Assembly (NCBI GenBank): GCA_019931105.1
Contig: JAIOUW010000002.1
Span: 806,001-870,000, forward strand
DNA from: Flavobacteriaceae bacterium NBU2977
GTDB lineage: Bacteria; Bacteroidota; Bacteroidia; Flavobacteriales; Flavobacteriaceae
DNA: 64,000 nt
Direction of reading: 5' to 3'
In this document: positions 35,897-45,005 of the stretch, in pieces
Position numbering within the stretch: position 1 is the stretch's first letter
Layout: each line of letters starts with the position of its first letter
The notes under the pieces: model-generated
Databases searched by the model: none
What the model saw: only the letters and a program-made list of their open reading frames with translations
Told to the model about the DNA's origin: nothing
Made by a program: the position numbers and the translations under genes

Positions 35897-36663
35897 AAAA
35901 AAACGTTTTGATTACCGGAGGTTCCCGCGGAATCGGTCTGGGCATCGCCAAAGAATTGGCCAAACTCGGATGTAATTTGGCAATCAACGGTATGCGCGAC
36001 AAATCGGAGATAAATGAAGTTCTCGAAGAACTCAAAACAATGGGAGCGGAAACAATCTATTGCCAGGGCAACGTTTCGTCTAGATTAGATCGTGACAAAA
36101 TCGTGAAAACCGTTACCGAGCGGTTTGGGGCCATCAATGTGCTTGTCAACAATGCCGGAGTCGCCCCGAAAGAACGCATGGATCTTTTGAAGACCAAGGA
36201 AGAGAGCTATGATCGAGTGATGGACATTAATCTAAAAGGTGCATTTTTCCTTACCCAACAGGTGGCCAATCTCATGGTTTCAAGCAAAATGGAAAATGCG
36301 GATTTCGAAGGACATATTATTAACATATCGTCGGTAAGCGCGGTGACCGCTTCAGTAGAAAGAGGGGAATACTGTATTTCGAAAGCAGGTATGGGAATGA
36401 TGACCAAATTGTTCGCCACGCGCTTGGGCGAACATGATATTCCCGTTTACGAAATCCGGCCGGGGTTAATAAAAACCGATATGACTTCCGCGGTACTTGA
36501 AAAATATCAAAAACTGATTGCCAAAGGGCTCACCGTCGAACCTAGAATGGGCTTGCCCGAAGATATCGGAAAGGTCGTCTCGGCCTTGGTTCAAGGTCAA
36601 ATGCCCTACGCGACCGGTCAAGTAATCAATGTGGATGGCGGATTGTCGATTCCCCGATTATAA
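35893..36663 (+). CDS. SDR-family oxidoreductase (3-ketoacyl-ACP-reductase-like)
   Basis: 256 residues. Cofactor loop TGGSRGIGLG at the N-terminus, NNAG in mid-sequence, catalytic Ser in ISSVSAVTASVERG and Tyr-xxx-Lys as YCISK, and the C-terminal GQVINVDGGL. Overlaps the OYE gene by 4 nt (ATGA), so it is translationally coupled. In this operon a sugar-acid reductase role (for example, converting a keto-uronate to mannonate) is more likely than lipid synthesis; this is inference. Confidence 0.9.
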   Translation: MKKNVLITGGSRGIGLGIAKELAKLGCNLAINGMRDKSEINEVLEELKTMGAETIYCQGNVSSRLDRDKIVKTVTERFGAINVLVNNAGVAPKERMDLLKTKEESYDRVMDINLKGAFFLTQQVANLMVSSKMENADFEGHIINISSVSAVTASVERGEYCISKAGMGMMTKLFATRLGEHDIPVYEIRPGLIKTDMTSAVLEKYQKLIAKGLTVEPRMGLPEDIGKVVSALVQGQMPYATGQVINVDGGLSIPRL

Positions 36664-36664
36664 A

Positions 36665-36892
36665 ATGCTTATGAAAACAAAACGAACCCGATTATTGAGA
36701 ATTTTGGATGTGCTCGCGATGCTTTTAGTAATTGCGACCTTCAGTCCGATGGTGATACCACAAAATGAGTCCGGCCCCTATGTTTTGGGAATACCCTACA
36801 CCATGTGGATGGGTTTCTTGGTCAGCGTTCTCTTCGTAGTTCTCGCCTATTTGGTTTCAATGGTCAATAAAGAAGATCGACATGCTGACTAA
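36665..36892 (+). CDS. Small membrane subunit beside SSS symporter (DUF3311-like)
   Basis: 75 residues from the ATG at 36665 (an ATG at 36671 is the alternative), 1 nt after the SDR stop. Two hydrophobic helices (about 12-32 and 48-70) with SPMVIPQ and a GIPYTMWMGF loop between, as in DUF3311-type small subunits encoded next to SSS symporters. It overlaps the symporter gene by 11 nt, which supports a two-part transporter. Confidence 0.75.
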   Translation: MLMKTKRTRLLRILDVLAMLLVIATFSPMVIPQNESGPYVLGIPYTMWMGFLVSVLFVVLAYLVSMVNKEDRHAD

Positions 36893-38285
36893 ATTCATTA
36901 TCGCCGGCATAGCCTATCTGATTATTTTGGTTTTCTTGCTCCGGCTCACGCGCGTAAAGGAAAAAACGACTTCGAACTATTTATTGGGTGGCGGCAACAT
37001 CGGTTTTGTAATCGGGTTGTTCACAACGGCGGCTACCTTGTTCAGTGCGTTTACCGTGGTAGGCATGCCTGATTTTTTTAGAACGCACGGCGTGGGTGCA
37101 TGGATTTTTCTTGCGGTATCGGATGCCATAATGGTCTATGGATTGATCCGGATCGGGGAATTGTTAAGAAGAAAGGCCCGTAAACTTGAGTTCAAGGGAA
37201 TGTCGGGTTTGATGGCGAATACCTACAACAGTAAATTGGCAGGATATGTGGCTTTCGGGGGAGCAGTGGTTTTCTTGATTCCGTATATCGCGGTACAGAT
37301 CAGTGGCATTTCCATTTTCTTGAATGCAGCCTTTCCGGAAGCCATTCCCGTTTGGGGGTGGAGTTCAATCATTGTGGCCATCATGATTCTATACAGTGAG
37401 ACCGGTGGATTACGGGCCATTATGTACAACGATACCTTACAGGGGATCCTACTTTTCATCATGATATGGATTATCGGATGGAATTGTATCGACCACTTTG
37501 GAAGTATTGAATCGATGTTCGAGAAAGTAAAAATGGTGAACAATGAATTATTATCGGTTCCCGGACCTAAAGGACTTTTCACGCCTCAATTTTTGATCGT
37601 TTCGGCCATTGCCATTATTTGCCTTCCCTTTACCCAACCTCAGATTTCGACCCGGGTGGTCATCATGAAAAGTAGTTCGGCATTGCGAAAAATGGCGATC
37701 GGCTTGGGCATCGTTGCCATTCTGATCATTCTTCCGACATTGTTTATGGGTATGTACGGGGCCGTTTTATATCCCGAAGAGTCCACCCAGGATTTTGTCG
37801 GACACGTACTCCTATATGATCAGGCTTCAAGTATTGCCGCTTTCGGACTGGTAGGGTTGATTGCCGCAGCTATCTCCACTTCCGATTCTCAAATATTCGC
37901 CCTGGGTTCCGAATTGCGGTCCTTGCTTTCTATGGATGATATTAAAGCCGTATCGATTACCCGTGTCTTCATTTTTGTATTTGCCTTGCTCGCCTTGATA
38001 TTTTCAATAATCAGTACCGAACATTTGGTTTTATTGGCCCGAACAAGCTTTACCGGTACCGCCATGATGGCTCCTATGATTTTGGTCGGAATTTTGAGCG
38101 CGAAGAAACTTTCGTCTTTAATGCCTGTGGTGACCTTGATGGCATTGCTATTGTTTATTTTGGCCAAAATGGGAAGTATTCCATCAAAAATAGGAAGTTT
38201 CGAAATCGAAATACTTCTGTTTTTTGGCCTTGGCCTTTCAGCACTAATCGAAGTGGCCCTATTGTGCAAAAATGACAAAGCCTAA
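36882..38285 (+). CDS. Sodium:solute symporter, second
   Basis: 467 residues with about 12 membrane helices, SSS family: NYLLGGGNIGFVIGLFTTAATLFSAFTVVG near the N-terminus, YSETGGLRAIMYNDTLQG, and FTQPQISTRVVIM. Closer to the pantothenate/proline branch than to SGLT. Last gene of the rhaM-GH88 operon; likely imports the sugar acid or unsaturated oligosaccharide product. Confidence 0.92.
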   Translation: MLTKFIIAGIAYLIILVFLLRLTRVKEKTTSNYLLGGGNIGFVIGLFTTAATLFSAFTVVGMPDFFRTHGVGAWIFLAVSDAIMVYGLIRIGELLRRKARKLEFKGMSGLMANTYNSKLAGYVAFGGAVVFLIPYIAVQISGISIFLNAAFPEAIPVWGWSSIIVAIMILYSETGGLRAIMYNDTLQGILLFIMIWIIGWNCIDHFGSIESMFEKVKMVNNELLSVPGPKGLFTPQFLIVSAIAIICLPFTQPQISTRVVIMKSSSALRKMAIGLGIVAILIILPTLFMGMYGAVLYPEESTQDFVGHVLLYDQASSIAAFGLVGLIAAAISTSDSQIFALGSELRSLLSMDDIKAVSITRVFIFVFALLALIFSIISTEHLVLLARTSFTGTAMMAPMILVGILSAKKLSSLMPVVTLMALLLFILAKMGSIPSKIGSFEIEILLFFGLGLSALIEVALLCKNDKA

Positions 38286-38318
38286 TAAATCAAAGTGAGT
38301 TCGACTTAAAATTTGAAG

Positions 38319-38398
38319 TATGTCTCCTCGAGCGCAGTCGAGAGGTAGATTAAATCCATGATGTAAAATGAGGTCTCGACTGCGCTCGACCAGACATA
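38319..38398. repeat. Inverted repeat with 27-bp arms
   Basis: Left arm 38319-38345 and right arm 38372-38398 are reverse complements with two or three mismatches, sharing the core TCGAGCGCAGTCGAGA. The loop is 26 nt. It lies just past the symporter stop and before the end of the convergent cytochrome gene, so it could also end transcription. Confidence 0.88.
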
Positions 38399-38447
38399 GA
38401 CATGAAATATAGATTATTGAAAAAGCCACATTAAATTTCAGCCTATT

Positions 38448-41400
38448 TTATTCCATCGGATGCTCCTCTAACAATTCCGTAGGCGAATAAAATCCTTCCT
38501 TGTCCTTAACGGCTTCACGAACCTCTTTCACTTTTTCGGGTGTGATCGGATCCGCTTTATTGCCAAAGGTATTGCGTACAAAAGTCAGTACCGCGGCAAC
38601 TTCTTCATCGTTCAGCATTCCCCCAAAAGGGGTCATCGGCACTTGACCGGGATAAGTTTTGCCCCCTAATTGCAATGGTCCCATCAAACCTTTCAAGGTC
38701 AATTTTATCAAACGTTCTTCGTTGCCTGTCACCCATTCCTGTCCGGCCAACGGCGGAAATTGAGAGGCGCTCAATCCTTGTCCATCAGGTTGGTGGCAGG
38801 TAACACAGAAACCTTCGCGATTATAGATTTCCTCACCCTTGACGAACAATTCTTTGGCCGCACCCTCTAAATCAGTCTTGGTTCCACCCTCGGGATCATC
38901 TCCAACGTTATGATCGTTCAAATGGGCCAAGGCAGCCTCATACGGCTTTTGCATCCAATCATCCAGGGGAAGTTTTCCCGCCGCTTCCACAATCGGAATC
39001 CCTACTTCTTTATCCAACCAAGAAGCGGCCACAAAGGCTTCCAATCGCACACGGGGATTTTCGTCTTGTACAGCGGCCATCAACAAATCTGCCTGATCCG
39101 AGATTTGATGCCCGGCATATCGCAATACTTTCACGGCGGCCGAGCGTGCCCGAAAGTCCTTGGCATCAAGGTTTTGGACCAAAAGATCCCTATCGACTTT
39201 GTTCAATCCCCAAGTTACCCAAAGGGCTTCCAGTAGATGGTGCTCAAATCTTGGGTCGCTTTTATCCAAATTTGCGGCCCAGGCCTTTGTCTTTTCCAAT
39301 ACCTGTTCGGCATCCCTTGCCCGTAGTTCCCTTCTTGTACGATAACGCGTTCGATATTCGGGAAGTTTTAAATTGTCCAATAATTCCTCGATACTGGCAT
39401 CCACGATTTTGGCCGGTTCGACCAATGGTCGGGATGGGTACGTCAATCGATAAACCCTTCCATGTACATGATCGCGCAGTGGGTCACGGGCATTGTGTTG
39501 CATGTGGCCGACCAACACATTGTGCCAATCGACGAAATAAAGCGAGCCATCAGGGGCAAACTCCATGTCGACGGGCCTAAAATTGGTATCGTCGGAAACA
39601 ATGAGGTCTGTTCTATGTTTACTGGTATAACTCGAGGAATTCGGGTCATCGACCATCGTATGCTGTTTGGTACCCAAGAAGCCTATGGTATTGTTTATCA
39701 AAATATCGCCCTGAACATTATCGGGAAAATGTCGGCTATGTACAAACTCCAATCCCGAGGTCGGCCTCACGCGATGTGCTTCTTCGATCAGGTTTTTCGG
39801 TAGCGGATTGGCCTGCCCGTAGCGCGATTTTATCGTTCCCGGCATCATCCAGGTCATATCAGGACCCGAAGTGTGTGCAAAGAAGGGTTGCCCCCATTCG
39901 TCAAAAGCGATTCCCCAAGGGTTCGGAATCGATAATTGCGCCGTGCGTTCCAAATAATGCCGTTGCGGGCTATACCGGTAAAAACCGCCATTGGTAGCCC
40001 TTACCGGGCCATAAGCCGTTTCGACATTGGTATGTAGAAAAACACCTTCGCCCATATACATCGCTCCAGAAGGATCGGCGGCATAGGCACTAATGCCATG
40101 GTGCGTATCGTGATCATCGAATCCGCTTAAAATGATTTCCTTTATATCGGCATGGTCATCGCCATCGGTATCCTTTAGCAAGACCAAATTGGTGCCCTGG
40201 GTGACGTAAACACCTTCAGGGGCGAATTCAAAGCCCAACGGCAAATGGAGCCCTCGTGCAAAAATGGTCTGCTTATCGGCCTTTCCGTCATTATCGGTAT
40301 CCTCCAAGATCAACAACTTATCATCAGGCTTGCTGTCCCCCGGTTTGTAATGGGGATAACTTGGCATCGTGGCGATCCATAACCTTCCCTTATTGTCAAA
40401 GGACATCTGCACGGGATTCGCCAAATCGGGAAACTCTTTTTCAGAAGCGAACAGTTCCAATTTGTAACCCTCGGCCACCTTCAATTTGTTCAGTGCGTCT
40501 TCGCCATACAAATATTCCGGATTTCCGGCACCGTTGACATCTTTGTAATTTGTTTCCACGGGGAGGAGTTTTTTGGTCATGGCATCCATTGCCGCCAAAT
40601 CGGTCGGTTTTCCTTGGGCGGTATTCCAGATCAGGGTATCACGATTGGCCGTCATTTCGTTGACCTTCACTTTCTCATCAGGATAGTTGTCTGGGCCAAA
40701 AGGATCATAGCGCCTTCCCCAGGCATGCACCCCGTTCGGTAATTTTATCTCATTGTGCCAAAACCAATTTTTATCCATCACGGCAGCATGCACAGATTCA
40801 CGTTTTTCATCTGCAATCTTTCCATTTTTACCAAAAATGCTATCGGCCAATAGTCGGGAAAGTTTTTGATAGCCTAGATCATTCAGTTGAAATCCGTCAG
40901 CGGTCATTGGTGCATTTTCTGAGTCGTACCATTTTTTGCTCGGGCCATAGGCATCCACAAAAACTACGCTGTCCTTAGCGGCCACTTCCCGCATGGCATC
41001 GGTATACAGCTTAAGATTTTTGTTTTCCTCGATTCCATTGGGCAAATCCATTTCTGCAGAGCGGTCTTCAAAAGCGGTCGGGGAAACCAATACCAATCTT
41101 GGGGCCGATTCACCATTGTATCTTTGTTTTTTGGTATGCTCGATGAAAGCATGTAGTTCGTCTTTAAAGTTTTGCAATCCGGCCTCTCCATAAAACGATT
41201 CGCTATAACCGAAAAAACCGATAATAATGTCGGCACCCAAATTGGTCAGCCATTCATCTTCCGAAGGAAAAAAACCAATGCTCCCCGATTTATTGGCATG
41301 GGCACCCTGATGAAACTTTTCGGCCCCGGGAAATGCCCATGGTAAATTTCTTGAGGAATGTGGTCGAAATCCGGGAGTGTTGCCCCCATCAGCCATGTTT

Positions 41401-41612
41401 CTAATAAATAGGGTGCTATCGGGATAGCGCAGGTGCATTTCGGTCTCAAAATATCCATAATCCATCATTCGGGAGGCTAAATTATTTCCGATAAGAACGA
41501 TGTGGTCGTTCTTACCGACCTCAATCGCACCTTTCTGTTTTTGCGAACAGGCAATGCCCAACAGTACGATTAAAACTGATGATCCGATAATCCTTTTAAA
41601 ACTCTGTACCAT
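38448..41612 (-). CDS. Multidomain SGNH / beta-propeller / HEAT / cytochrome c lipoprotein (PVC-type heme-binding)
   Basis: 1054 residues from the ATG at 41612; an ATG 11 codons earlier overlaps the upstream gene. The lipobox is LGIAC (Cys22). Domains in order: SGNH-hydrolase-like (about 35-265), PVC-type propeller (about 375-725; GEDALNKLKVAEGYKLELFA onward, with LLILEDTDNDGKADK calcium-like loops), HEAT-like repeats (about 740-890), and cytochrome c with CVTCH at 936-940 and Met ligand in PMTPFG. The SGNH serine block reads IGNN instead of GDS, so esterase activity is doubtful. This family is implicated in periplasmic sugar oxidation; electron transfer is inferred from the heme site. Confidence 0.88.
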   Translation of the reverse strand: MVQSFKRIIGSSVLIVLLGIACSQKQKGAIEVGKNDHIVLIGNNLASRMMDYGYFETEMHLRYPDSTLFIRNMADGGNTPGFRPHSSRNLPWAFPGAEKFHQGAHANKSGSIGFFPSEDEWLTNLGADIIIGFFGYSESFYGEAGLQNFKDELHAFIEHTKKQRYNGESAPRLVLVSPTAFEDRSAEMDLPNGIEENKNLKLYTDAMREVAAKDSVVFVDAYGPSKKWYDSENAPMTADGFQLNDLGYQKLSRLLADSIFGKNGKIADEKRESVHAAVMDKNWFWHNEIKLPNGVHAWGRRYDPFGPDNYPDEKVKVNEMTANRDTLIWNTAQGKPTDLAAMDAMTKKLLPVETNYKDVNGAGNPEYLYGEDALNKLKVAEGYKLELFASEKEFPDLANPVQMSFDNKGRLWIATMPSYPHYKPGDSKPDDKLLILEDTDNDGKADKQTIFARGLHLPLGFEFAPEGVYVTQGTNLVLLKDTDGDDHADIKEIILSGFDDHDTHHGISAYAADPSGAMYMGEGVFLHTNVETAYGPVRATNGGFYRYSPQRHYLERTAQLSIPNPWGIAFDEWGQPFFAHTSGPDMTWMMPGTIKSRYGQANPLPKNLIEEAHRVRPTSGLEFVHSRHFPDNVQGDILINNTIGFLGTKQHTMVDDPNSSSYTSKHRTDLIVSDDTNFRPVDMEFAPDGSLYFVDWHNVLVGHMQHNARDPLRDHVHGRVYRLTYPSRPLVEPAKIVDASIEELLDNLKLPEYRTRYRTRRELRARDAEQVLEKTKAWAANLDKSDPRFEHHLLEALWVTWGLNKVDRDLLVQNLDAKDFRARSAAVKVLRYAGHQISDQADLLMAAVQDENPRVRLEAFVAASWLDKEVGIPIVEAAGKLPLDDWMQKPYEAALAHLNDHNVGDDPEGGTKTDLEGAAKELFVKGEEIYNREGFCVTCHQPDGQGLSASQFPPLAGQEWVTGNEERLIKLTLKGLMGPLQLGGKTYPGQVPMTPFGGMLNDEEVAAVLTFVRNTFGNKADPITPEKVKEVREAVKDKEGFYSPTELLEEHPME

Positions 41613-41631
41613 ATTTTGCTTAGATTGGATA

Positions 41632-42600
41632 TTATAATGTAACATGTATTCCTTTATTGACCGAAAGCTCACAAGCCTCGATAATTCGCTGGCAGGTAAT
41701 CGCATCTTGCAAGCTTGATAACGGTGGTTCAGACTCCCTTAATATTTTGTCGACAAAATGGGTCGCCGTATTCTTGATCGATTCAGGATAGCATTGATAG
41801 GTCTGCGAATGTGCCCCGTTGCGATCGTTGATCACGAAATCGCGATAACTATATCGGGTGCTACCTTTCGTACCGATTACCTTGATGATACATGTCCATG
41901 GGTCTCCGGCATGGTCATCGTTGGCAAAACTGGCGCAGAGGTGGCTCAAGGTGCCGTTTTGCATTTGAACATTGGCCATGGCCACATTCTCTTGGGGGGC
42001 AATGGTATCATCGACCGTATTCATAAAACAAGAAACCTTTCTCGGTGCACCTGCCAGATAGAGCATCGTATAGCTGTGATGGGTCAGTATCTGACGAATG
42101 ACCCCGGGATACCGCGCCCGGATCTCATCGGCATGGTGGATGTTGTACATCATGTAGAACTGCACCACATCGCCCAGTTTACCACTTTCGATCATTTGCT
42201 TGGCACGCATGATGCCCGGTTCGTAAATGTAATTATGTACGGGCATGCATTTGACACCAGCTTTTTCAACGGCCATTTGCATTTTTTTCAATTCGGCGAT
42301 ATTGGAAGCCGCCGGTTTTTCCACTAAAATATGTTTTCCGGCTTCCGCTGCCCGAACGGTATATTCGCAATGGGTTTCCATATTGGTCAACACGAAAACC
42401 GCATCAATCTTTGGATCTGACAAAAGTGCCTCGACCGAACCATAGACCTTACAGCCAAATACAGAAGCCCTGGCTTGCGCCTTTTCCGGCGTACGATTCC
42501 ATAACCCGATAAGTTCTGCCCCTGGCAATCGGTTTATAGCCTCGGCATGTAGATTGGCAATGTCGCCCGCTCCTATAAATCCGATTCCATAGGTCTTCAT
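41632..42600 (-). CDS. Gfo/Idh/MocA family oxidoreductase
   Basis: 322 residues, cytosolic, no signal. The Rossmann start GIGFIGAGDIANLHAEAI and the EKPAASNIAELK motif with the catalytic Lys are present. The C-terminal part includes a HHSYTMLYLAGAPR segment with a plausible substrate His. The gene overlaps the upstream epimerase gene by 4 nt and ends 20 nt before the propeller-cytochrome lipoprotein, so the three form one operon. Confidence 0.9.
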   Translation of the reverse strand: MKTYGIGFIGAGDIANLHAEAINRLPGAELIGLWNRTPEKAQARASVFGCKVYGSVEALLSDPKIDAVFVLTNMETHCEYTVRAAEAGKHILVEKPAASNIAELKKMQMAVEKAGVKCMPVHNYIYEPGIMRAKQMIESGKLGDVVQFYMMYNIHHADEIRARYPGVIRQILTHHSYTMLYLAGAPRKVSCFMNTVDDTIAPQENVAMANVQMQNGTLSHLCASFANDDHAGDPWTCIIKVIGTKGSTRYSYRDFVINDRNGAHSQTYQCYPESIKNTATHFVDKILRESEPPLSSLQDAITCQRIIEACELSVNKGIHVTL

Positions 42601-43616
42601 GAACTAGCTTTTGAATATTCTAAAATTCCATTTTTCGCCATGGTCTTGAACGCGACCAACGATTTGCGTACACCTTCTGAAATAGCCGTCAAGGGAAGGT
42701 TATCAAAAGTACTATCTATTTTGTCATGGCTCAGATCGGAAACGAACAAATTCGGAGGAGCCCCTTCGGTTATCGAAAGTTCGGCAAAGTCGCCCATTCC
42801 CAATTCCGTGGCCTGTTGTTTGGCTATTTCCAAAAAATCTTCAATCGCAATGGTCTTTCCTTTGATGTTAAATGCCCCGAACCCTTCATACGGTTGTAAG
42901 GTACACTGAGCAAAATGACTGCCAACATCTTCCACAAAATGGTAGTTTTCACGACCTTGATACGGCATGGCAAAAGGTGATATCTCATTGGCTACCGCTC
43001 CCATCGCTATGGCCTTCAATGCATTGGTCGGGGCCGATGTCTTACCTTTGTCCCTTCCTTTTCCATAGGTCGTGTTTATACGAAGACAAACTGTCGGTAC
43101 CTTGGTATTGTCGTGAAAAAGTCGGGCCAAATGTTCCCCGGCCAACTTCCAGATACCGTAATGGTTAGGGGGAGCCAATTGTGCATCTTCTTTAATACCG
43201 GGCTCGGAATACATAGACCGCATACCGTAGACCGCGGCAGAACTGGCAAATACGAAACGCTTCAGATTCGGAAGCTTTTCTGCGGCATCGAAAAGTGCCA
43301 TCGTACCGCCCGTATTGATCTGCATACCACCGATATGGTCGTTGGAACAATCCGGACTCTGATACGCACCCAAGTGGATGATATGTGTCGGATCTATCTT
43401 GTGAAGGGTCTCTTCAATGGCCTTATAATCGGAAACATCGAGTTTTATAAACTCCAGTCGCGGATCTAAATTTTCGCCCAACCATAGTTTTAACGGCTGG
43501 GTGTTATTGGATCGGGTCGCGACCACAATTTTGTCGACCGACGACGACTGCAATAATTTATAAATAGTTACGGAGCCGATGCATCCGGTACCTCCCGTAA
43601 TAAAGATTTTTTGCAT
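42597..43616 (-). CDS. NAD-dependent epimerase/dehydratase
   Basis: 339 residues of the extended SDR type. Cofactor loop TGGTGCIGSVT at residues 7-17, HLGAYQSP in mid-domain, FASSAAVYG with the catalytic Ser, and YGIWKL with the catalytic Tyr-xxx-Lys. These enzymes epimerise or oxidise sugars, often nucleotide-linked. First gene of the operon; starts close to a degraded heptamer tract. Confidence 0.9.
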   Translation of the reverse strand: MQKIFITGGTGCIGSVTIYKLLQSSSVDKIVVATRSNNTQPLKLWLGENLDPRLEFIKLDVSDYKAIEETLHKIDPTHIIHLGAYQSPDCSNDHIGGMQINTGGTMALFDAAEKLPNLKRFVFASSAAVYGMRSMYSEPGIKEDAQLAPPNHYGIWKLAGEHLARLFHDNTKVPTVCLRINTTYGKGRDKGKTSAPTNALKAIAMGAVANEISPFAMPYQGRENYHFVEDVGSHFAQCTLQPYEGFGAFNIKGKTIAIEDFLEIAKQQATELGMGDFAELSITEGAPPNLFVSDLSHDKIDSTFDNLPLTAISEGVRKSLVAFKTMAKNGILEYSKASS

Positions 43617-43711
43617 GTTTTTATAGATGTTAGACTTTAGGTTTGAGATTTTAGATTTGGGACTTTGAACGTATTATCTCAAGCCTAACTTCTCAAATCC
43701 CATAGCTCCCT
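43617..43711. repeat. Decayed heptamer repeat tract
   Basis: The gap between the alcohol dehydrogenase stop and the epimerase start holds units like ttagact, ttaggtt, tgagatt, ttagatt followed by cctaact. It is a worn version of the 7-bp arrays seen elsewhere in the window. No gene is seen. Confidence 0.5.
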
Positions 43712-44818
43712 TTAATTCATTTTAACCACCGCTTTCATATTTTTTGCCTTAATGGAATCTTCAAAGGCCTGCGTCACATCATCAAAATCATAGAAATCGG
43801 TATAATGTTCGGCAGGAAAGACTCCGGTTACCATCAACTTCATCGCCGCCATATAGTCATCCCTACACGAACCCATAGACCCTCTCATGTTCAAAGATGT
43901 ACGCGTCAAATGCGTTGCGTTAATAGGCACTTCTTGCCCATAAGTGGCAATCACACAGATATCACCTTCTGGGCGCACTACCTCTATAGCCTCGGTCAAT
44001 ACGGCCGGCACGCCCGAACATTCGATGAGCAAATCAACCTTTCCGTTCGTGCCAAAAGGAATTCCTTGGTCATCGGTCAACCCATTTTGTAATTGAACGG
44101 CCAAGCTGTTTTCTGGAGAAACCTCTAAAGTGATGAACCCTCTTTCCCTTGCCTTTTTCAAACGGATATCACGATCATGGGCGATGCCCGTGACGGCTAC
44201 CCTAGCGCCGGCGGCCCGTGCCACTTCGGCGGACATCAAACCTATGATTCCGCAGCCGGTGACGATTACATCTTGTCCCGGTTTGATGTTGCATTTATTA
44301 TAGAGGGCATTGGTGATAATCGATAAGGGTTCGACCAAAGCCCCTTGCTCGGGGGTCATGCCCTCGATCAAATGCACAACCCTATCGGACTCCAATACGA
44401 CTTGTTGGCCGAAACCTCCATTTCTATGAAAACCAATGATTTGCTTCGATGGGCAAAGATTCCATTTGGAAACACTGCAAGCCGGACAGTCCTCATCACG
44501 GCAACCCAACATGGCCAATGGCGTAAAGATATCCCCCACTTTTAGGTCACCGTGGTCGCCCGGTCCCAATTGCAAAACCTCGGCGCTGAATTCGTGGCCG
44601 ATGATCCGCGGTCGTTGTACCCAGTCAAAATTGGCCTTTCCGATGGAGGCACTATTATCGGAGCCGCATATTCCGGTATATAACGTTTTGGCCAGAATTT
44701 CCCCTTCTTTTAATTCAGGGATTTCCATATCCACAACCGAGGTATTCTTGGTTACGTTATCGGAATTCGGATAAATTTTTTCCTTGCCGTGAAGACAAAA
44801 GCCTTTTATTTTGGTCAT
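43712..44818 (-). CDS. Zinc-dependent alcohol/sugar dehydrogenase (MDR family)
   Basis: 368 residues from the ATG at 44818. The open frame continues 37 codons upstream through an inverted repeat, and that tail is an artefact. Catalytic zinc motif GICGSDNSASIG and GHEF, structural zinc cysteines in GCRDEDCPACSVSKWNLC, and nucleotide loop VTGCGIIGLMSAEVARAAGA. Resembles threonine, sorbitol and 2,3-butanediol dehydrogenases. In this neighbourhood a sugar or polyol substrate is inferred. Confidence 0.9.
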   Translation of the reverse strand: MTKIKGFCLHGKEKIYPNSDNVTKNTSVVDMEIPELKEGEILAKTLYTGICGSDNSASIGKANFDWVQRPRIIGHEFSAEVLQLGPGDHGDLKVGDIFTPLAMLGCRDEDCPACSVSKWNLCPSKQIIGFHRNGGFGQQVVLESDRVVHLIEGMTPEQGALVEPLSIITNALYNKCNIKPGQDVIVTGCGIIGLMSAEVARAAGARVAVTGIAHDRDIRLKKARERGFITLEVSPENSLAVQLQNGLTDDQGIPFGTNGKVDLLIECSGVPAVLTEAIEVVRPEGDICVIATYGQEVPINATHLTRTSLNMRGSMGSCRDDYMAAMKLMVTGVFPAEHYTDFYDFDDVTQAFEDSIKAKNMKAVVKMN

Positions 44819-44831
44819 TGTATATTTTTTC

Positions 44832-44961
44832 GAGGATGTCTTAAAAGCAAGTTTAGTTACATTGTCAGGTTGAGCTTGTCGAAACCGATTTTTGATAATA
44901 AGCAAGTTAAAATATTTCGACAGGCTCAATATGACATTTAGTCAAATTTTTAGACATCCTC
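44832..44961. repeat. MITE-like imperfect palindrome, about 130 bp
   Basis: Ends are GAGGATGTCTTAAAA on the left (44832-44846) and its near reverse complement on the right (to 44961). Inside lie further paired blocks, TTGAGCTTGTCGAAA against TTTCGACAGGCTCAA, so the whole element could fold into one long hairpin. It sits upstream of the alcohol dehydrogenase. No transposase is present. Confidence 0.87.
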
Positions 44962-45005
44962 TTTCCTTAATAATTACCTTATTTTTCTATTGGAGTCTTG
45001 CCGGC

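Noticed and set aside
41758-42327. 189-residue open frame antisense to the second Gfo/Idh gene
   Set aside because: Shadow frame without recognisable domains.
44819-44929. 37-residue N-terminal extension of the Zn dehydrogenase
   Set aside because: Encoded by the palindromic repeat; the family start matches the ATG at 44818.
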